Below, in pieces: positions 37,747-45,256 of a DNA stretch of 64,000 nucleotides. Position 1 is the stretch's first letter. Each line of letters starts with the position of its first letter. The notes under the pieces were generated by a model. The model saw only the letters and a program-made list of their open reading frames with translations, made no database searches and was not told where the DNA came from. The stretch is from Echinicola sp. 20G (GTDB lineage: Bacteria > Bacteroidota > Bacteroidia > Cytophagales > Cyclobacteriaceae): contig NZ_AP024154.1 in the NCBI RefSeq assembly GCF_015533855.1, positions 313,001 to 377,000 on the forward strand, in the 5' to 3' direction. Both the position numbers and the translations under genes were made by a program.

Positions 37747-38232
37747 CTATATATTGTAAACCAAAAAAAAGAATAATAAGAGGTGGATACTTAAGGCTGT
37801 CCAATAAAACAGGCTATCAAAAGAAAAAAGAAAATCCATTAACATAGTTTTTAAAGAAACTGGAGACTTTGCTGAGGATACCATTTTCCTGGCAGAATAA
37901 TTTCGCAGCTTTGCCTCCCTATTGAGCAAGTATTTTTCTATTGCCCAACACAATCCCAAAGCCACCATTGCATTTAACAAAAGGTATGGATCCAAGTCTA
38001 TCGCCGCCAAACAAATAAACACACCCATCCAAAGTATTGCACCCAATCTGGTCCAAATCGATAGTAAAACTATTTGTTCTATTTTACTTTTTCTAGAATT
38101 GGTATCTGTAAAATTCATGATTTTCATGTTTATGGTGATGCTCGTGAATATGTGATACATCGAATTAGATTGACTACTTATTTGTTTAATAGAATACGCA
38201 AAAAAATAAACAAAAACATTAAAAACCCACAA
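37747..38232 (-). CDS. Small membrane protein, paralog of 42647-42910 product
   Basis: Open for 161 residues; the likely start is one of the internal ATGs near residue 36-39 (IMNFTDTNSRKSK, around 38120), giving about 125 residues. Three hydrophobic segments: AILWMGVFICLAAI, YLLLNAMVALGLCWAIE, and the C-terminal LFYWTALSIHLLLFFFL. The C-terminus DSLFYWTALSIHLLLFFFLV closely matches NSLFYWTAFVIHIFLFLFLM of the protein ending at 42647. Family unknown. The upstream region shares two 14-base motifs with its paralog at the same spacing. Confidence 0.65.
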   Translation of the reverse strand: MWVFNVFVYFFAYSIKQISSQSNSMYHIFTSITINMKIMNFTDTNSRKSKIEQIVLLSIWTRLGAILWMGVFICLAAIDLDPYLLLNAMVALGLCWAIEKYLLNREAKLRNYSARKMVSSAKSPVSLKTMLMDFLFSFDSLFYWTALSIHLLLFFFLVYNI

Positions 38233-38242
38233 TTTGTTTAAC
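38229..38242. promoter_or_regulatory. Shared upstream motif 1, copy A
   Basis: ACAATTTGTTTAAC, matched at 13 of 14 bases by ACATTTTGTTTAAC at 43111-43124 upstream of the paralogous gene. Confidence 0.4.
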
Positions 38243-38738
38243 TATATTTTATAAACAGTAAACAATATTGTTTTTATAACAGAATCAGGTAATTCGACAT
38301 AAGTAAATTTGCACTTTATACCATTGGCTCTTTATCTTTCTTACACAGAAACTTATTTTGTTTAATTTTTCTAATACTCCACCCTAATTCTGACACTCCA
38401 TATTCGGCTAGAAAGTCGCACCCGAATCACAGGATGGATTAAAACCATAGGAAATCCACTAACTCCAGATTTAAGTGGCAAAATCACATTTTCCAAAGCA
38501 GCTATGATTGAATTCTTATTTTAAGATTTTCTATTTCTTATTGGTCAACGGCTTTTATCAATTCGCATGCCGATTAACTAACTATACGCCCTTTAGCATC
38601 TAAAAATAAATCACTTTCCTACAAGGAATGTTGATATCTGACCTGATGCGTAAGAATCAGTGCTTTCAATCAAGGTAAGTTAACCTATCAAATTTACCTG
38701 TTTCAGGGTATTGTGACTACATTAAGACCAGTGTAATT
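38233..38738. other. 506-base AT-rich intergenic region
   Basis: No gene seen. It contains the palindrome AAACAATATTGTTT (38260-38273) and shared upstream motifs 1 and 2. The distal half (about 38400-38700) shows nothing I can name and presumably holds the promoter of the gene starting near 38739. Confidence 0.45.
38353..38366. promoter_or_regulatory. Shared upstream motif 2, copy A
   Basis: TTATTTTGTTTAAT, identical to 43235-43248, and 124 bases from motif 1 in both places. Confidence 0.4.
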
Positions 38739-39890
38739 TTGAGTATGAATTATTTATTTTCGCATATATACCGTGAAATATCATACATATTAAAACAACC
38801 AACCATTAACAAAATGACTGCAATACCTTTAAATGACATCCATTTCAAAATTACTAAAAGTGATTTTGGATCAGCGCGCCAAAAGCCCCATTTTTTTAAA
38901 AAAGCCATCGCGTTTTTAGTCCTTTGCCTCTCAAGTAACGCCTATATTTTCGCTCAATCTTATGTCGGAGAAGAAAAGACACTTTTGATCAAAAGCCAAA
39001 TGCCTTATGTAGCGCTTTCCGTAGATGGTCACCAAGGTTATTTTTTAATAGATTATGCCGCTACCCTATCGACTATTGATACTAGCGCCTTTACTAAGGG
39101 AAGCCCAGCTCCCATCGGACCTTCAACAAATTTCAACAATTTTGATTTTTATGGTTCTTGGGGAAAAGTAACTTTAATCCATGCAGACTACAGCCACCTT
39201 CAAGGCTTAGGGGGCATCAAGCAAGCGGGTATAATTGGTACGGACTTTCTTTCATTAAATGCCTACCTATTGGATTATGAAAACGGAAAAATATACCGAT
39301 CAAAAGAAGGGGAGTGCACTGAATCATGGTTAGCCACGCATGGTTTCAAGCCTGCTTCCTCCGCGGGGTATTTTGCAGACCAAATATCAAAGCTTCAGGA
39401 CAATTGCACCTCTAATGTCCCCACTATTCCGGTAAGAATTGGAAAAACCATGGCCATGGCCCAGATCGACCCAGGGTTTGATGATGGGATTTACCCGCAT
39501 AGTGTTAACATCAATAAAGCTTTTTTTGATGTACTCGAAGCCTCAGGCGTTTTCATGCAAGAGCTCCCTGAAGCAAACTTTACATTGTCAACCTGTGTAG
39601 AAGGCATCACAGAAAAGGTAAAGGCGTTCCAAATCGCTGATGACACCAAATTTGAAATTATCGGTATGGACGGAAGTCCGGTAATGATCACTTCGGATTT
39701 CTATATTTTCTTGAAAAACCCACCCAACGCTATCCAATCTTGCGGGGGAATAGGAACCTGGAAAATCCCAGCCGCTCAGCTTGGGGCATCATTTTTAGCT
39801 TCAGCCAAACAGGTTTTCTTTGACCCATTTCATTCCAAAGTATGGTTTCGAAACCATGACCAGATAATCTACGAGAATAAGGCTTACTAA
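38739..39890 (+). CDS. Aspartic-protease-fold (pepsin/retropepsin-like) exported protein, divergent
   Basis: 383 residues, or 359 from the second ATG at 38811. A hydrophobic segment (AIAFLVLCLSSNAYIFAQ) some 45-75 residues in is the probable signal, so the ATG at 38811 or one close to it is likelier. The mature part looks like two retropepsin-like halves: YFLIDYAATLSTIDTSAF with DYA where D-T/S-G is expected, followed by GIIGTDFLSLNAYLLDYENGKIY, and AQIDPGFDDGI with DPG in the second half. The replaced catalytic triads suggest a degenerate or non-proteolytic member. Followed 23 bases later by an unknown envelope gene. Confidence 0.65.
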   Translation: MSMNYLFSHIYREISYILKQPTINKMTAIPLNDIHFKITKSDFGSARQKPHFFKKAIAFLVLCLSSNAYIFAQSYVGEEKTLLIKSQMPYVALSVDGHQGYFLIDYAATLSTIDTSAFTKGSPAPIGPSTNFNNFDFYGSWGKVTLIHADYSHLQGLGGIKQAGIIGTDFLSLNAYLLDYENGKIYRSKEGECTESWLATHGFKPASSAGYFADQISKLQDNCTSNVPTIPVRIGKTMAMAQIDPGFDDGIYPHSVNINKAFFDVLEASGVFMQELPEANFTLSTCVEGITEKVKAFQIADDTKFEIIGMDGSPVMITSDFYIFLKNPPNAIQSCGGIGTWKIPAAQLGASFLASAKQVFFDPFHSKVWFRNHDQIIYENKAY

Positions 39891-39913
39891 ATCTCTACAT
39901 TTAATTTTCTCAC

Positions 39914-40768
39914 ATGAAAAACTATATCATTACACTACTGCTTTTGTTGTTAAGTCTACCTTCCTTTTCGCAACAGGAAAAAGAAATTTCTTTTTACAAG
40001 CTGCGTCCTTTCATACAGACTCAAGACACCGTCTATATGAAAACCGGAAAGAAAAAAGTGCACCTTAAAAAAGGATGGATAGTTACGGAGGAAAAAGCAG
40101 GGGTAACTGTTCAAAGGGTTTTAGAAAAAGACTCTGTATTTTCGGTACCTCAAGACATTCCAGTAAAGGTTACTTCAAAATGGAAAATTGGAGAGGTAAA
40201 ACATACTGATGACGCTCCTGGGAAATTATACTTGAACCCCTACCACTTTACATCCTCCAAGGATACAAATCTAAATCATCAAAGCTATTTGCAAATCCCT
40301 GAAAATGGTTATGTGAGGCTACTAAGACATGCTGTCAAATGGAGTGCCATCACCATTCCCTTTGCGGTCAGGCCTGCCCTGAATGACACCATAGGAAGTA
40401 AAGTCAAAACTGACCTCAAACTGGGTGCGTCTATATCTTATAACCTCAATTGGGAAACCTTCAAGAATAGACGTTTCAAAGCAAAAAATAATGCAATGGG
40501 TTTCGCTGGAGGCTTAGGCTTTGGACTTTCCAAAGTCAATCTCAATGCTTCCTCTACCAGTTTATTGGAAAAGCCTTATGAACATGAAGAGGATGGTCTG
40601 GCTTTCTTTCTTGCTCCAGGAATAGGAATAAATATCAGAGGGTTTCAGCTCAGCTTCTCTTATGCCTGGGACATCCCCCTCACCCAAAATGTCAAAGATT
40701 GGAACTATGCCAATAGGGGCTATTACGGAGTAGGACTAGGTATTAATCTGGATAGTTTTGGTAAATGA
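39914..40768 (+). CDS. Exported protein of unknown function, barrel-like C-terminus
   Basis: 284 residues. A clear signal peptide (MKNYIITLLLLLLSLPSFSQ), an N-terminal domain with SH3-like repeats of short beta strands (YMKTGKKKVHLKKGWIVTEEKAG), then a probable beta-barrel region (LGASISYNLNWETF, FAGGLGFGLSKVNLNASS, YGVGLGINLDSF). No family recognised. It begins 23 bases after the aspartic-protease-like gene, so the pair is probably cotranscribed. Confidence 0.65.
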   Translation: MKNYIITLLLLLLSLPSFSQQEKEISFYKLRPFIQTQDTVYMKTGKKKVHLKKGWIVTEEKAGVTVQRVLEKDSVFSVPQDIPVKVTSKWKIGEVKHTDDAPGKLYLNPYHFTSSKDTNLNHQSYLQIPENGYVRLLRHAVKWSAITIPFAVRPALNDTIGSKVKTDLKLGASISYNLNWETFKNRRFKAKNNAMGFAGGLGFGLSKVNLNASSTSLLEKPYEHEEDGLAFFLAPGIGINIRGFQLSFSYAWDIPLTQNVKDWNYANRGYYGVGLGINLDSFGK

Positions 40769-41062
40769 CAGTGAAAACGGATGTCTTCATGAAGGCAGAG
40801 ATCAATGAAGCTAGGTTAAAAGATCATCTAATTGATGATAAATACATAAAAAAATGTATTGAACAACGGTATTATGTGTATTAATTTTATTTTATAAACC
40901 TCAGACATTTAATCTTTTCAGATTTTTTTTAAACCATTTTGAATACAATCAAGCTTTCATACCATTTAAAAATTAAAAGTCATTTCGTAATCAAATATCC
41001 AGATTTCGCTATTCAGTAAATTATTTAATATCACTTGTATTTACTTTTAAACATATCACATT
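40769..41062. other. Intergenic region before the YfaP-like gene
   Basis: 294 bases, AT-rich, no gene. A short palindrome CTTCATGAAG lies near 40783-40800. The stretch upstream of 41063 probably carries the promoter of the lipoprotein gene; no consensus box is clear. Confidence 0.35.
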
Positions 41063-42484
41063 ATGAAAAATCTATTTACCTATTTGGCAATTAGCTTTCT
41101 CTTTTTCAGCTGTAGTCTGATAGAAGAGTTTACCAATGATGATGAGGAGTTCGACGCGGATGCAGCCATCGTCTATTATGCACCGCAAGCTTTTGGATCA
41201 GCAGAATTGGCCCCTCTAGTAACTTTGAAAAACGATCAATTCCAAGCTACTGCTTTTGGTTACAATGGTTTCGGTTACCCAACCTCACCTGAAAAACTCT
41301 ACCTATCAGATATGGAAACAGGAACTGAGTGGGTAGTTCTGCTCAACTCTTCCAAAGAAGCTGAATTTATGTACGGTATCAATTCTGCCACCCATGAAAG
41401 ACTCCCTTACCTTTACCATTCAGAAAGTATTAATGAAAATATTTATTACCTAAGATTTTATCATTATGACTGGGAAAATCGGCTAGGCACCTTGCTTTAT
41501 GAAGCAAGAATCGAAAACGAAAATATTGAAGTAATTTTTGACAATGAAATTTCTCCATCTGGCAGAATCAACCCAAATATATCCAAAACAAAAACCCTTG
41601 CCTTTCCGGCTCCAGTTCCTGGGTTATATCGTGGAAAACCCAAGAACAATAGTACCATGCATCAAAGGGTTTCTGTCACTTCAACTGATGATATTGATGA
41701 CTTTTTTGACAGCCAGGTAAAAGATCTAATGGATGTACTTAAAGAAACCAAAACCAAACTAATCAATGCCCCTTGCAAAGTCAGCAAGGTATTGAATAAA
41801 TCCGATAAAAACTTTGTTTGTAAACTTTCAAATAATTTAAATAAAATCACTGATGAAAAAGTTTTTGGAGACATCTATGAACTTACAGACCAAGAACAAT
41901 ATATTGGAGAAAGTGAATTTGAAGGAGAAAATGACATTTCTATTTCCTTATTTGACGATGTCGACTTTATAGATGACATTAAAGACCACATCAATGACAT
42001 TCGAAATAAAATTTCTGAGAATGAATGGACAGGCTTGGATGATTGGTTAGATGATCTGAAGGAGATTGAAATAGTGGAAGAAGAAGACTTGGATGACTTA
42101 TCCGATAGCAATGGCGTAATCCAAATAGGCTTAAGCTGGAATACAGAATCGGATATTGACCTACATGTCACCGACCCAAACGGTGAGATAATCTATTTTG
42201 AAAACCCAAGTTCAGCATCGGGAGGTTACCTAGACCGTGATGATGTAGATGGCTTTGGCCCCGAAAACATATATTGGACCAAAGACATCCTCGACGGAAA
42301 CTATTCTATAAGTTTGGTTTATTATGATCCCACCGAAGACGCTCCTATCACAGACTGTGTCGTAAAGGTAATCAACGGCTTAGGTGTTGAAAAAAGCTTT
42401 AGGCTCAGTCTGGGCTATTTTGACCATCAAAAAGTGCATGTAGCCAATTTCCACAGACAGGGACATACCCTTACATTTGAATAA
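41063..42484 (+). CDS. YfaP-like (DUF2135) lipoprotein
   Basis: 473 residues. Lipoprotein signal ending FFSC (SCSLIEEF). The N-terminal ~280 residues are unknown and acidic in places. An acidic helical linker (DDIKDHINDIRNKISENEW) leads to a C-terminal domain with LSWNTESDIDLHVTDPNGE, YFENPSSASGGYLDRDDVDG, FGPENIYW and DGNYSISLVYY, the signature of the YfaP/DUF2135 beta-sandwich. This domain often occurs with von Willebrand-type and envelope proteins; its ligand is unknown. A terminator follows at 42490. Confidence 0.8.
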   Translation: MKNLFTYLAISFLFFSCSLIEEFTNDDEEFDADAAIVYYAPQAFGSAELAPLVTLKNDQFQATAFGYNGFGYPTSPEKLYLSDMETGTEWVVLLNSSKEAEFMYGINSATHERLPYLYHSESINENIYYLRFYHYDWENRLGTLLYEARIENENIEVIFDNEISPSGRINPNISKTKTLAFPAPVPGLYRGKPKNNSTMHQRVSVTSTDDIDDFFDSQVKDLMDVLKETKTKLINAPCKVSKVLNKSDKNFVCKLSNNLNKITDEKVFGDIYELTDQEQYIGESEFEGENDISISLFDDVDFIDDIKDHINDIRNKISENEWTGLDDWLDDLKEIEIVEEEDLDDLSDSNGVIQIGLSWNTESDIDLHVTDPNGEIIYFENPSSASGGYLDRDDVDGFGPENIYWTKDILDGNYSISLVYYDPTEDAPITDCVVKVINGLGVEKSFRLSLGYFDHQKVHVANFHRQGHTLTFE

Positions 42485-42489
42485 ATCAA

Positions 42490-42530
42490 TGGCCCCGGTA
42501 TTAAACGCTAAAGTCTTGCCGGGGCCATTT
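42490..42530 (+). terminator. Terminator after the YfaP-like gene
   Basis: Perfect 9-base arms TGGCCCCGG (42490-42498) and CCGGGGCCA (42519-42527) followed by TTTAAAAT, starting six bases after the stop codon. GC-rich and strong in otherwise AT-rich sequence. Confidence 0.65.
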
Positions 42531-42646
42531 AAAATATCAAGTCCATGAATAATATAAATTCGATATTTTAAGGTTAACTTATCTCTAATTCATAATCATT
42601 TTCTAAATTTTTAAGATTCAAGCTGCGCTGATCAATAATCTTACCT

Positions 42647-42910
42647 TCACTTGGTAAGCATTAAAAATAGAAACAGAAAGATGTGAATCACAAATGCTGT
42701 CCAATAGAACAAGCTATTTCTTGAAAACAGAAATTCCTTAAAGGCACCTTTTAAGGTTCTGGAAGTTCCCATATTAAATTCTGTACTCTGGCCCTCTGCC
42801 CGACGTAGGTCATCCTCATGGTACAACAACAGATTTTCTATCATCCATAATACCACCAGTACACAGGAAGCCTGCAACACATAATACGGATTAACGGTTA
42901 TAGCCGCCAT
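42647..42910 (-). CDS. Small membrane protein, paralog of 37747-38232, probably shortened at its N-terminus
   Basis: 87 residues from the first ATG in frame. Two hydrophobic segments: VLQASCVLVVLWMIENLLLY and the conserved C-terminus NSLFYWTAFVIHIFLFLFLM. Homology to the larger paralog continues upstream in the same frame to about 43000 (RTIKYALITRFITIVLVGIFFCMAAI), a first membrane segment with no usable start codon. A start-bearing frame (ATG 43053, MFSKINLQTLNEF) runs into this stretch in another frame and stops. A one-base shift near 42975-43000 would join them, so the gene may be a recent pseudogene. Function unknown. Confidence 0.55.
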   Translation of the reverse strand: MAAITVNPYYVLQASCVLVVLWMIENLLLYHEDDLRRAEGQSTEFNMGTSRTLKGAFKEFLFSRNSLFYWTAFVIHIFLFLFLMLTK

Positions 42911-43083
42911 ACAAAAAAAGATACCGACTAATACAATGGTAATGAATCGAGTTATAAGAGCATACTTAATTGTTCTTTCAAGTCTTTTGCGGGTTGATCT
43001 AGTTCTTCTGATACAAATTCATTTAGGGTCTGTAAATTTATTTTACTAAACATACAATTAAAGCGCTAGGCGTTAAAACAGGA

Positions 43084-43127
43084 AATGTTAAACAATACTC
43101 CGGTAATTTTACATTTTGTTTAACATT
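43084..43127. promoter_or_regulatory. 12-base inverted repeat upstream of the small membrane protein gene
   Basis: Perfect arms AATGTTAAACAA (43084-43095) and TTGTTTAACATT (43116-43127) with a 20-base spacer, within 75 bases of the presumed start at 43053. The right arm contains shared motif 1. It looks like a paired operator. Confidence 0.45.
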
Positions 43128-43222
43128 AATAGTTTTTATTTAATTGAATTTAATTTAGATCATAAAGCAAAGACATTTTATATACAATTTTAAACGTTTT
43201 GCGAAAAACATTTTTCACACCT

Positions 43223-43247
43223 TTAAACAAAAAATTATTTTGTTTAA
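43223..43247. promoter_or_regulatory. 10-base inverted repeat containing shared motif 2, copy B
   Basis: Perfect arms TTAAACAAAA (43223-43232) and TTTTGTTTAA (43238-43247) around AATTA. The right arm overlaps motif 2 (43235-43248), which is identical to 38353-38366. Confidence 0.4.
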
Positions 43248-43585
43248 TATCCTCCTATAAATAGTATTTATACATCATACCTATTAAAATTATTTTCATT
43301 GGATACAATTATCCCATTTATAATACCAAACCTAAATTAAGCCGTATAGATTTAATCACAGTATAGTTGCCTCCCCCAAATTTATCGTGTTAAGCATAGC
43401 ACCACCTGCTGGGAGGAAGAATAAGATTTTTAATGCCCTCTATACAATTTTCTTTAGAAGATCAATCGACCAAAATGGTAAAACATATAAAAATTCTATG
43501 TTCTTGAACGAATTTTTGTTAAAATTTCATCAATAGGTTAAATTATGGATATATAAACTACTATATCAATGTTTTTTCTATCATC

Positions 43586-44860
43586 ATGAATCCTCGTAGA
43601 CTATTTATTGAACACCTCTCCAAAGGAGCCCTAGGACTTTCCGTGATACCACTCACCCTTACAAGTGAAGCCAAGCACTTTCCTTACAAAGAGCACTTCT
43701 CGATTCAAGATGATGAACAATATTGGAAAATCTTACGTAGATCATTTCCTTTGAAGCACCATCGCATCTACTTTAACAATGGTACGTTTGGCCCCTCCCC
43801 AAAAGAGGTTGTACAACGCATCTCCAACACTTTACTCCAATCCAATGAAACGGGCAACTACGGGCACACCAATCATAGTAGGGAAATACTAGCGGATTTA
43901 GTAAAGGTCTCTCCCAAAGAAATCAGCCTAACCCACAATACCACTGAAGGCATTAATGTGGTTTGTTGGGGGCTACCCCTTAAAGCTGGTGATGAAGTGA
44001 TCATCACTTATCAAGAGCATGTGGGCAATGCCCTTCCCTGGATCAACCGTGCCAAACTAGACGGTATTGTCCTTAAACCATTTGAACCCGGGAAAAGTGC
44101 TACAGAAAATATTGATAAAATCAAACAGCTTATTGGCCCAAAAACAAGGGTAATTGCCATTCCACATATCACCACGACTACTGGATTAGTCTTTCCCATA
44201 AAAGAAATCTCACAATTGGCTAAAAAGCATGATATCTACACCGCTATTGATGGGGCACATGGAGTGGGAACTTTTGACCTTGACCTGAAAGTGTTGGGCT
44301 GTGACTTTTATGCTACTTCTTGCCACAAATGGTTGCTTGGCCCCAATGGCACCGGATTTCTCTATATTAATGGGAACAGACTGGAAGAAGTTCAAGCATA
44401 TCAGGTTGGTGCTTATTCTGATACCGGTTGGGACATGTATGCAAAACCACCCCAACTAAAGGGATATGTTCCAACCGCCCATCGCTTTGACTATGGCAGT
44501 CAGAGCGCACCACTTTATGAAGGGGCCGCCGCTGCTGCTGAATTCCACAAGAAAATCGGCCAACAGAAAATAGAAAAAAGAATTGGCTTCCTTTCCAATT
44601 ACCTGTTCGAAGGTTTGCAGGAATCGGGAAGTAAAATACAACTCTTAACCCCTGAAGAAAAAATCTCAAGAATCAATATGGTTACCTTTAAACCTAAAAA
44701 TCTTGACTACAAAATTTTCAACCAAAAAGCCATAGAAGCTGGCTTCCGTTTAAGAGTAGTCCCAGAAAGTGGCTTAGATGCCATTCGAGGTTCCACTCAT
44801 ATCTACAATTCTCCTGAGGAAATCGACAAGTTTTTAAAATTCGTTCGATCAGTTACCTAA
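43586..44860 (+). CDS. Exported class V aminotransferase (isopenicillin N epimerase-like PLP enzyme)
   Basis: 424 residues. The N-terminus MNPRRLFIEHLSKGALGLSV carries twin arginines and a hydrophobic stretch, a Tat-like signal, so the folded, cofactor-loaded enzyme is probably exported to the periplasm. The PLP fold is complete: IYFNNGTFGPSPKEV, SLTHNTTEGINVVCWGL, TTTGLVFPIKEISQLAKKHDIYTAIDGAHGVG, and the Schiff-base lysine in TSCHKWLLGPNGTGF (residue ~251). It resembles isopenicillin N epimerase and cysteine desulfurase-like class V enzymes. Substrate unknown. Monocistronic between two AT-rich regions. Confidence 0.9.
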   Translation: MNPRRLFIEHLSKGALGLSVIPLTLTSEAKHFPYKEHFSIQDDEQYWKILRRSFPLKHHRIYFNNGTFGPSPKEVVQRISNTLLQSNETGNYGHTNHSREILADLVKVSPKEISLTHNTTEGINVVCWGLPLKAGDEVIITYQEHVGNALPWINRAKLDGIVLKPFEPGKSATENIDKIKQLIGPKTRVIAIPHITTTTGLVFPIKEISQLAKKHDIYTAIDGAHGVGTFDLDLKVLGCDFYATSCHKWLLGPNGTGFLYINGNRLEEVQAYQVGAYSDTGWDMYAKPPQLKGYVPTAHRFDYGSQSAPLYEGAAAAAEFHKKIGQQKIEKRIGFLSNYLFEGLQESGSKIQLLTPEEKISRINMVTFKPKNLDYKIFNQKAIEAGFRLRVVPESGLDAIRGSTHIYNSPEEIDKFLKFVRSVT

Positions 44861-45021
44861 ACAATATCACCCATAGCCTATTTTAATTTACCCTAACACA
44901 ATTGAGTGACTTAGGTTGGTGATTTATCTGAGAGCTTAGCAGTGAGGTATTTTGTAATTCAGGAAAGTGCAAAGAGCGACATAGAGTGAGTATTCAATTT
45001 AACAATTATATGAGATGGGCA

Positions 45022-45090
45022 AGTATTGTCCACAGTTGAATAGGATATACACGGAAGGAAGGTGCTGGAAGTAGGAAGTGGGTAAGAATG
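45022..45090 (+). repeat. Composite GGAAGT repeat, copy R4
   Basis: Leader AGTATTGTCCACAG (matching AGTATTGTCCATAG of R1), an intervening 20 bases, then GGAAGGAAGGTGCTGGAAGT and AGGAAGTGGG. No GTTAGA tail. Confidence 0.65.
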
Positions 45091-45210
45091 AAAGATAGAA
45101 GGACGAAGACTCACTGTGGCGCAAAGGGTAAGAAATTTAAATCTGCTTTGAGGCATTTCAAATACCTTTTAATTGTGAGCCTAAGTTGCAAATACAGCCT
45201 AGCAAAGGAC

Positions 45211-45237
45211 AAAAAAGGTGTAGATGCAATCTACACC
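45211..45237 (-). terminator. Terminator of the membrane HTH regulator gene
   Basis: Perfect 9-base arms GGTGTAGAT and ATCTACACC with a three-base loop; on minus they are followed by six Ts. It lies 20 bases past the stop at 45257. Confidence 0.8.
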
Positions 45238-45256
45238 AAGACTAAGCGAAGCTTTC

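Larger units (their letters stand above)
42911..43585. other. 675-base AT-rich intergenic region with nested inverted repeats
   Basis: The first ~140 bases are the broken 5' end of the small membrane protein gene. Beyond that lie a 12-base inverted repeat (43084-43127), an AT-rich gap and a second inverted repeat (43223-43247). The rest to 43585 shows no gene and presumably holds the promoter of the aminotransferase gene. Confidence 0.45.
44861..45256. other. 396-base intergenic region with repeat R4 and a terminator
   Basis: Between converging genes. It contains a copy of the composite repeat (45022-45090) and the terminator of the membrane HTH gene (45211-45237). The two open frames here (44959-45156 and 45088-45384) follow low-complexity sequence or overlap the HTH gene and are rejected. 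Confidence 0.55.
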
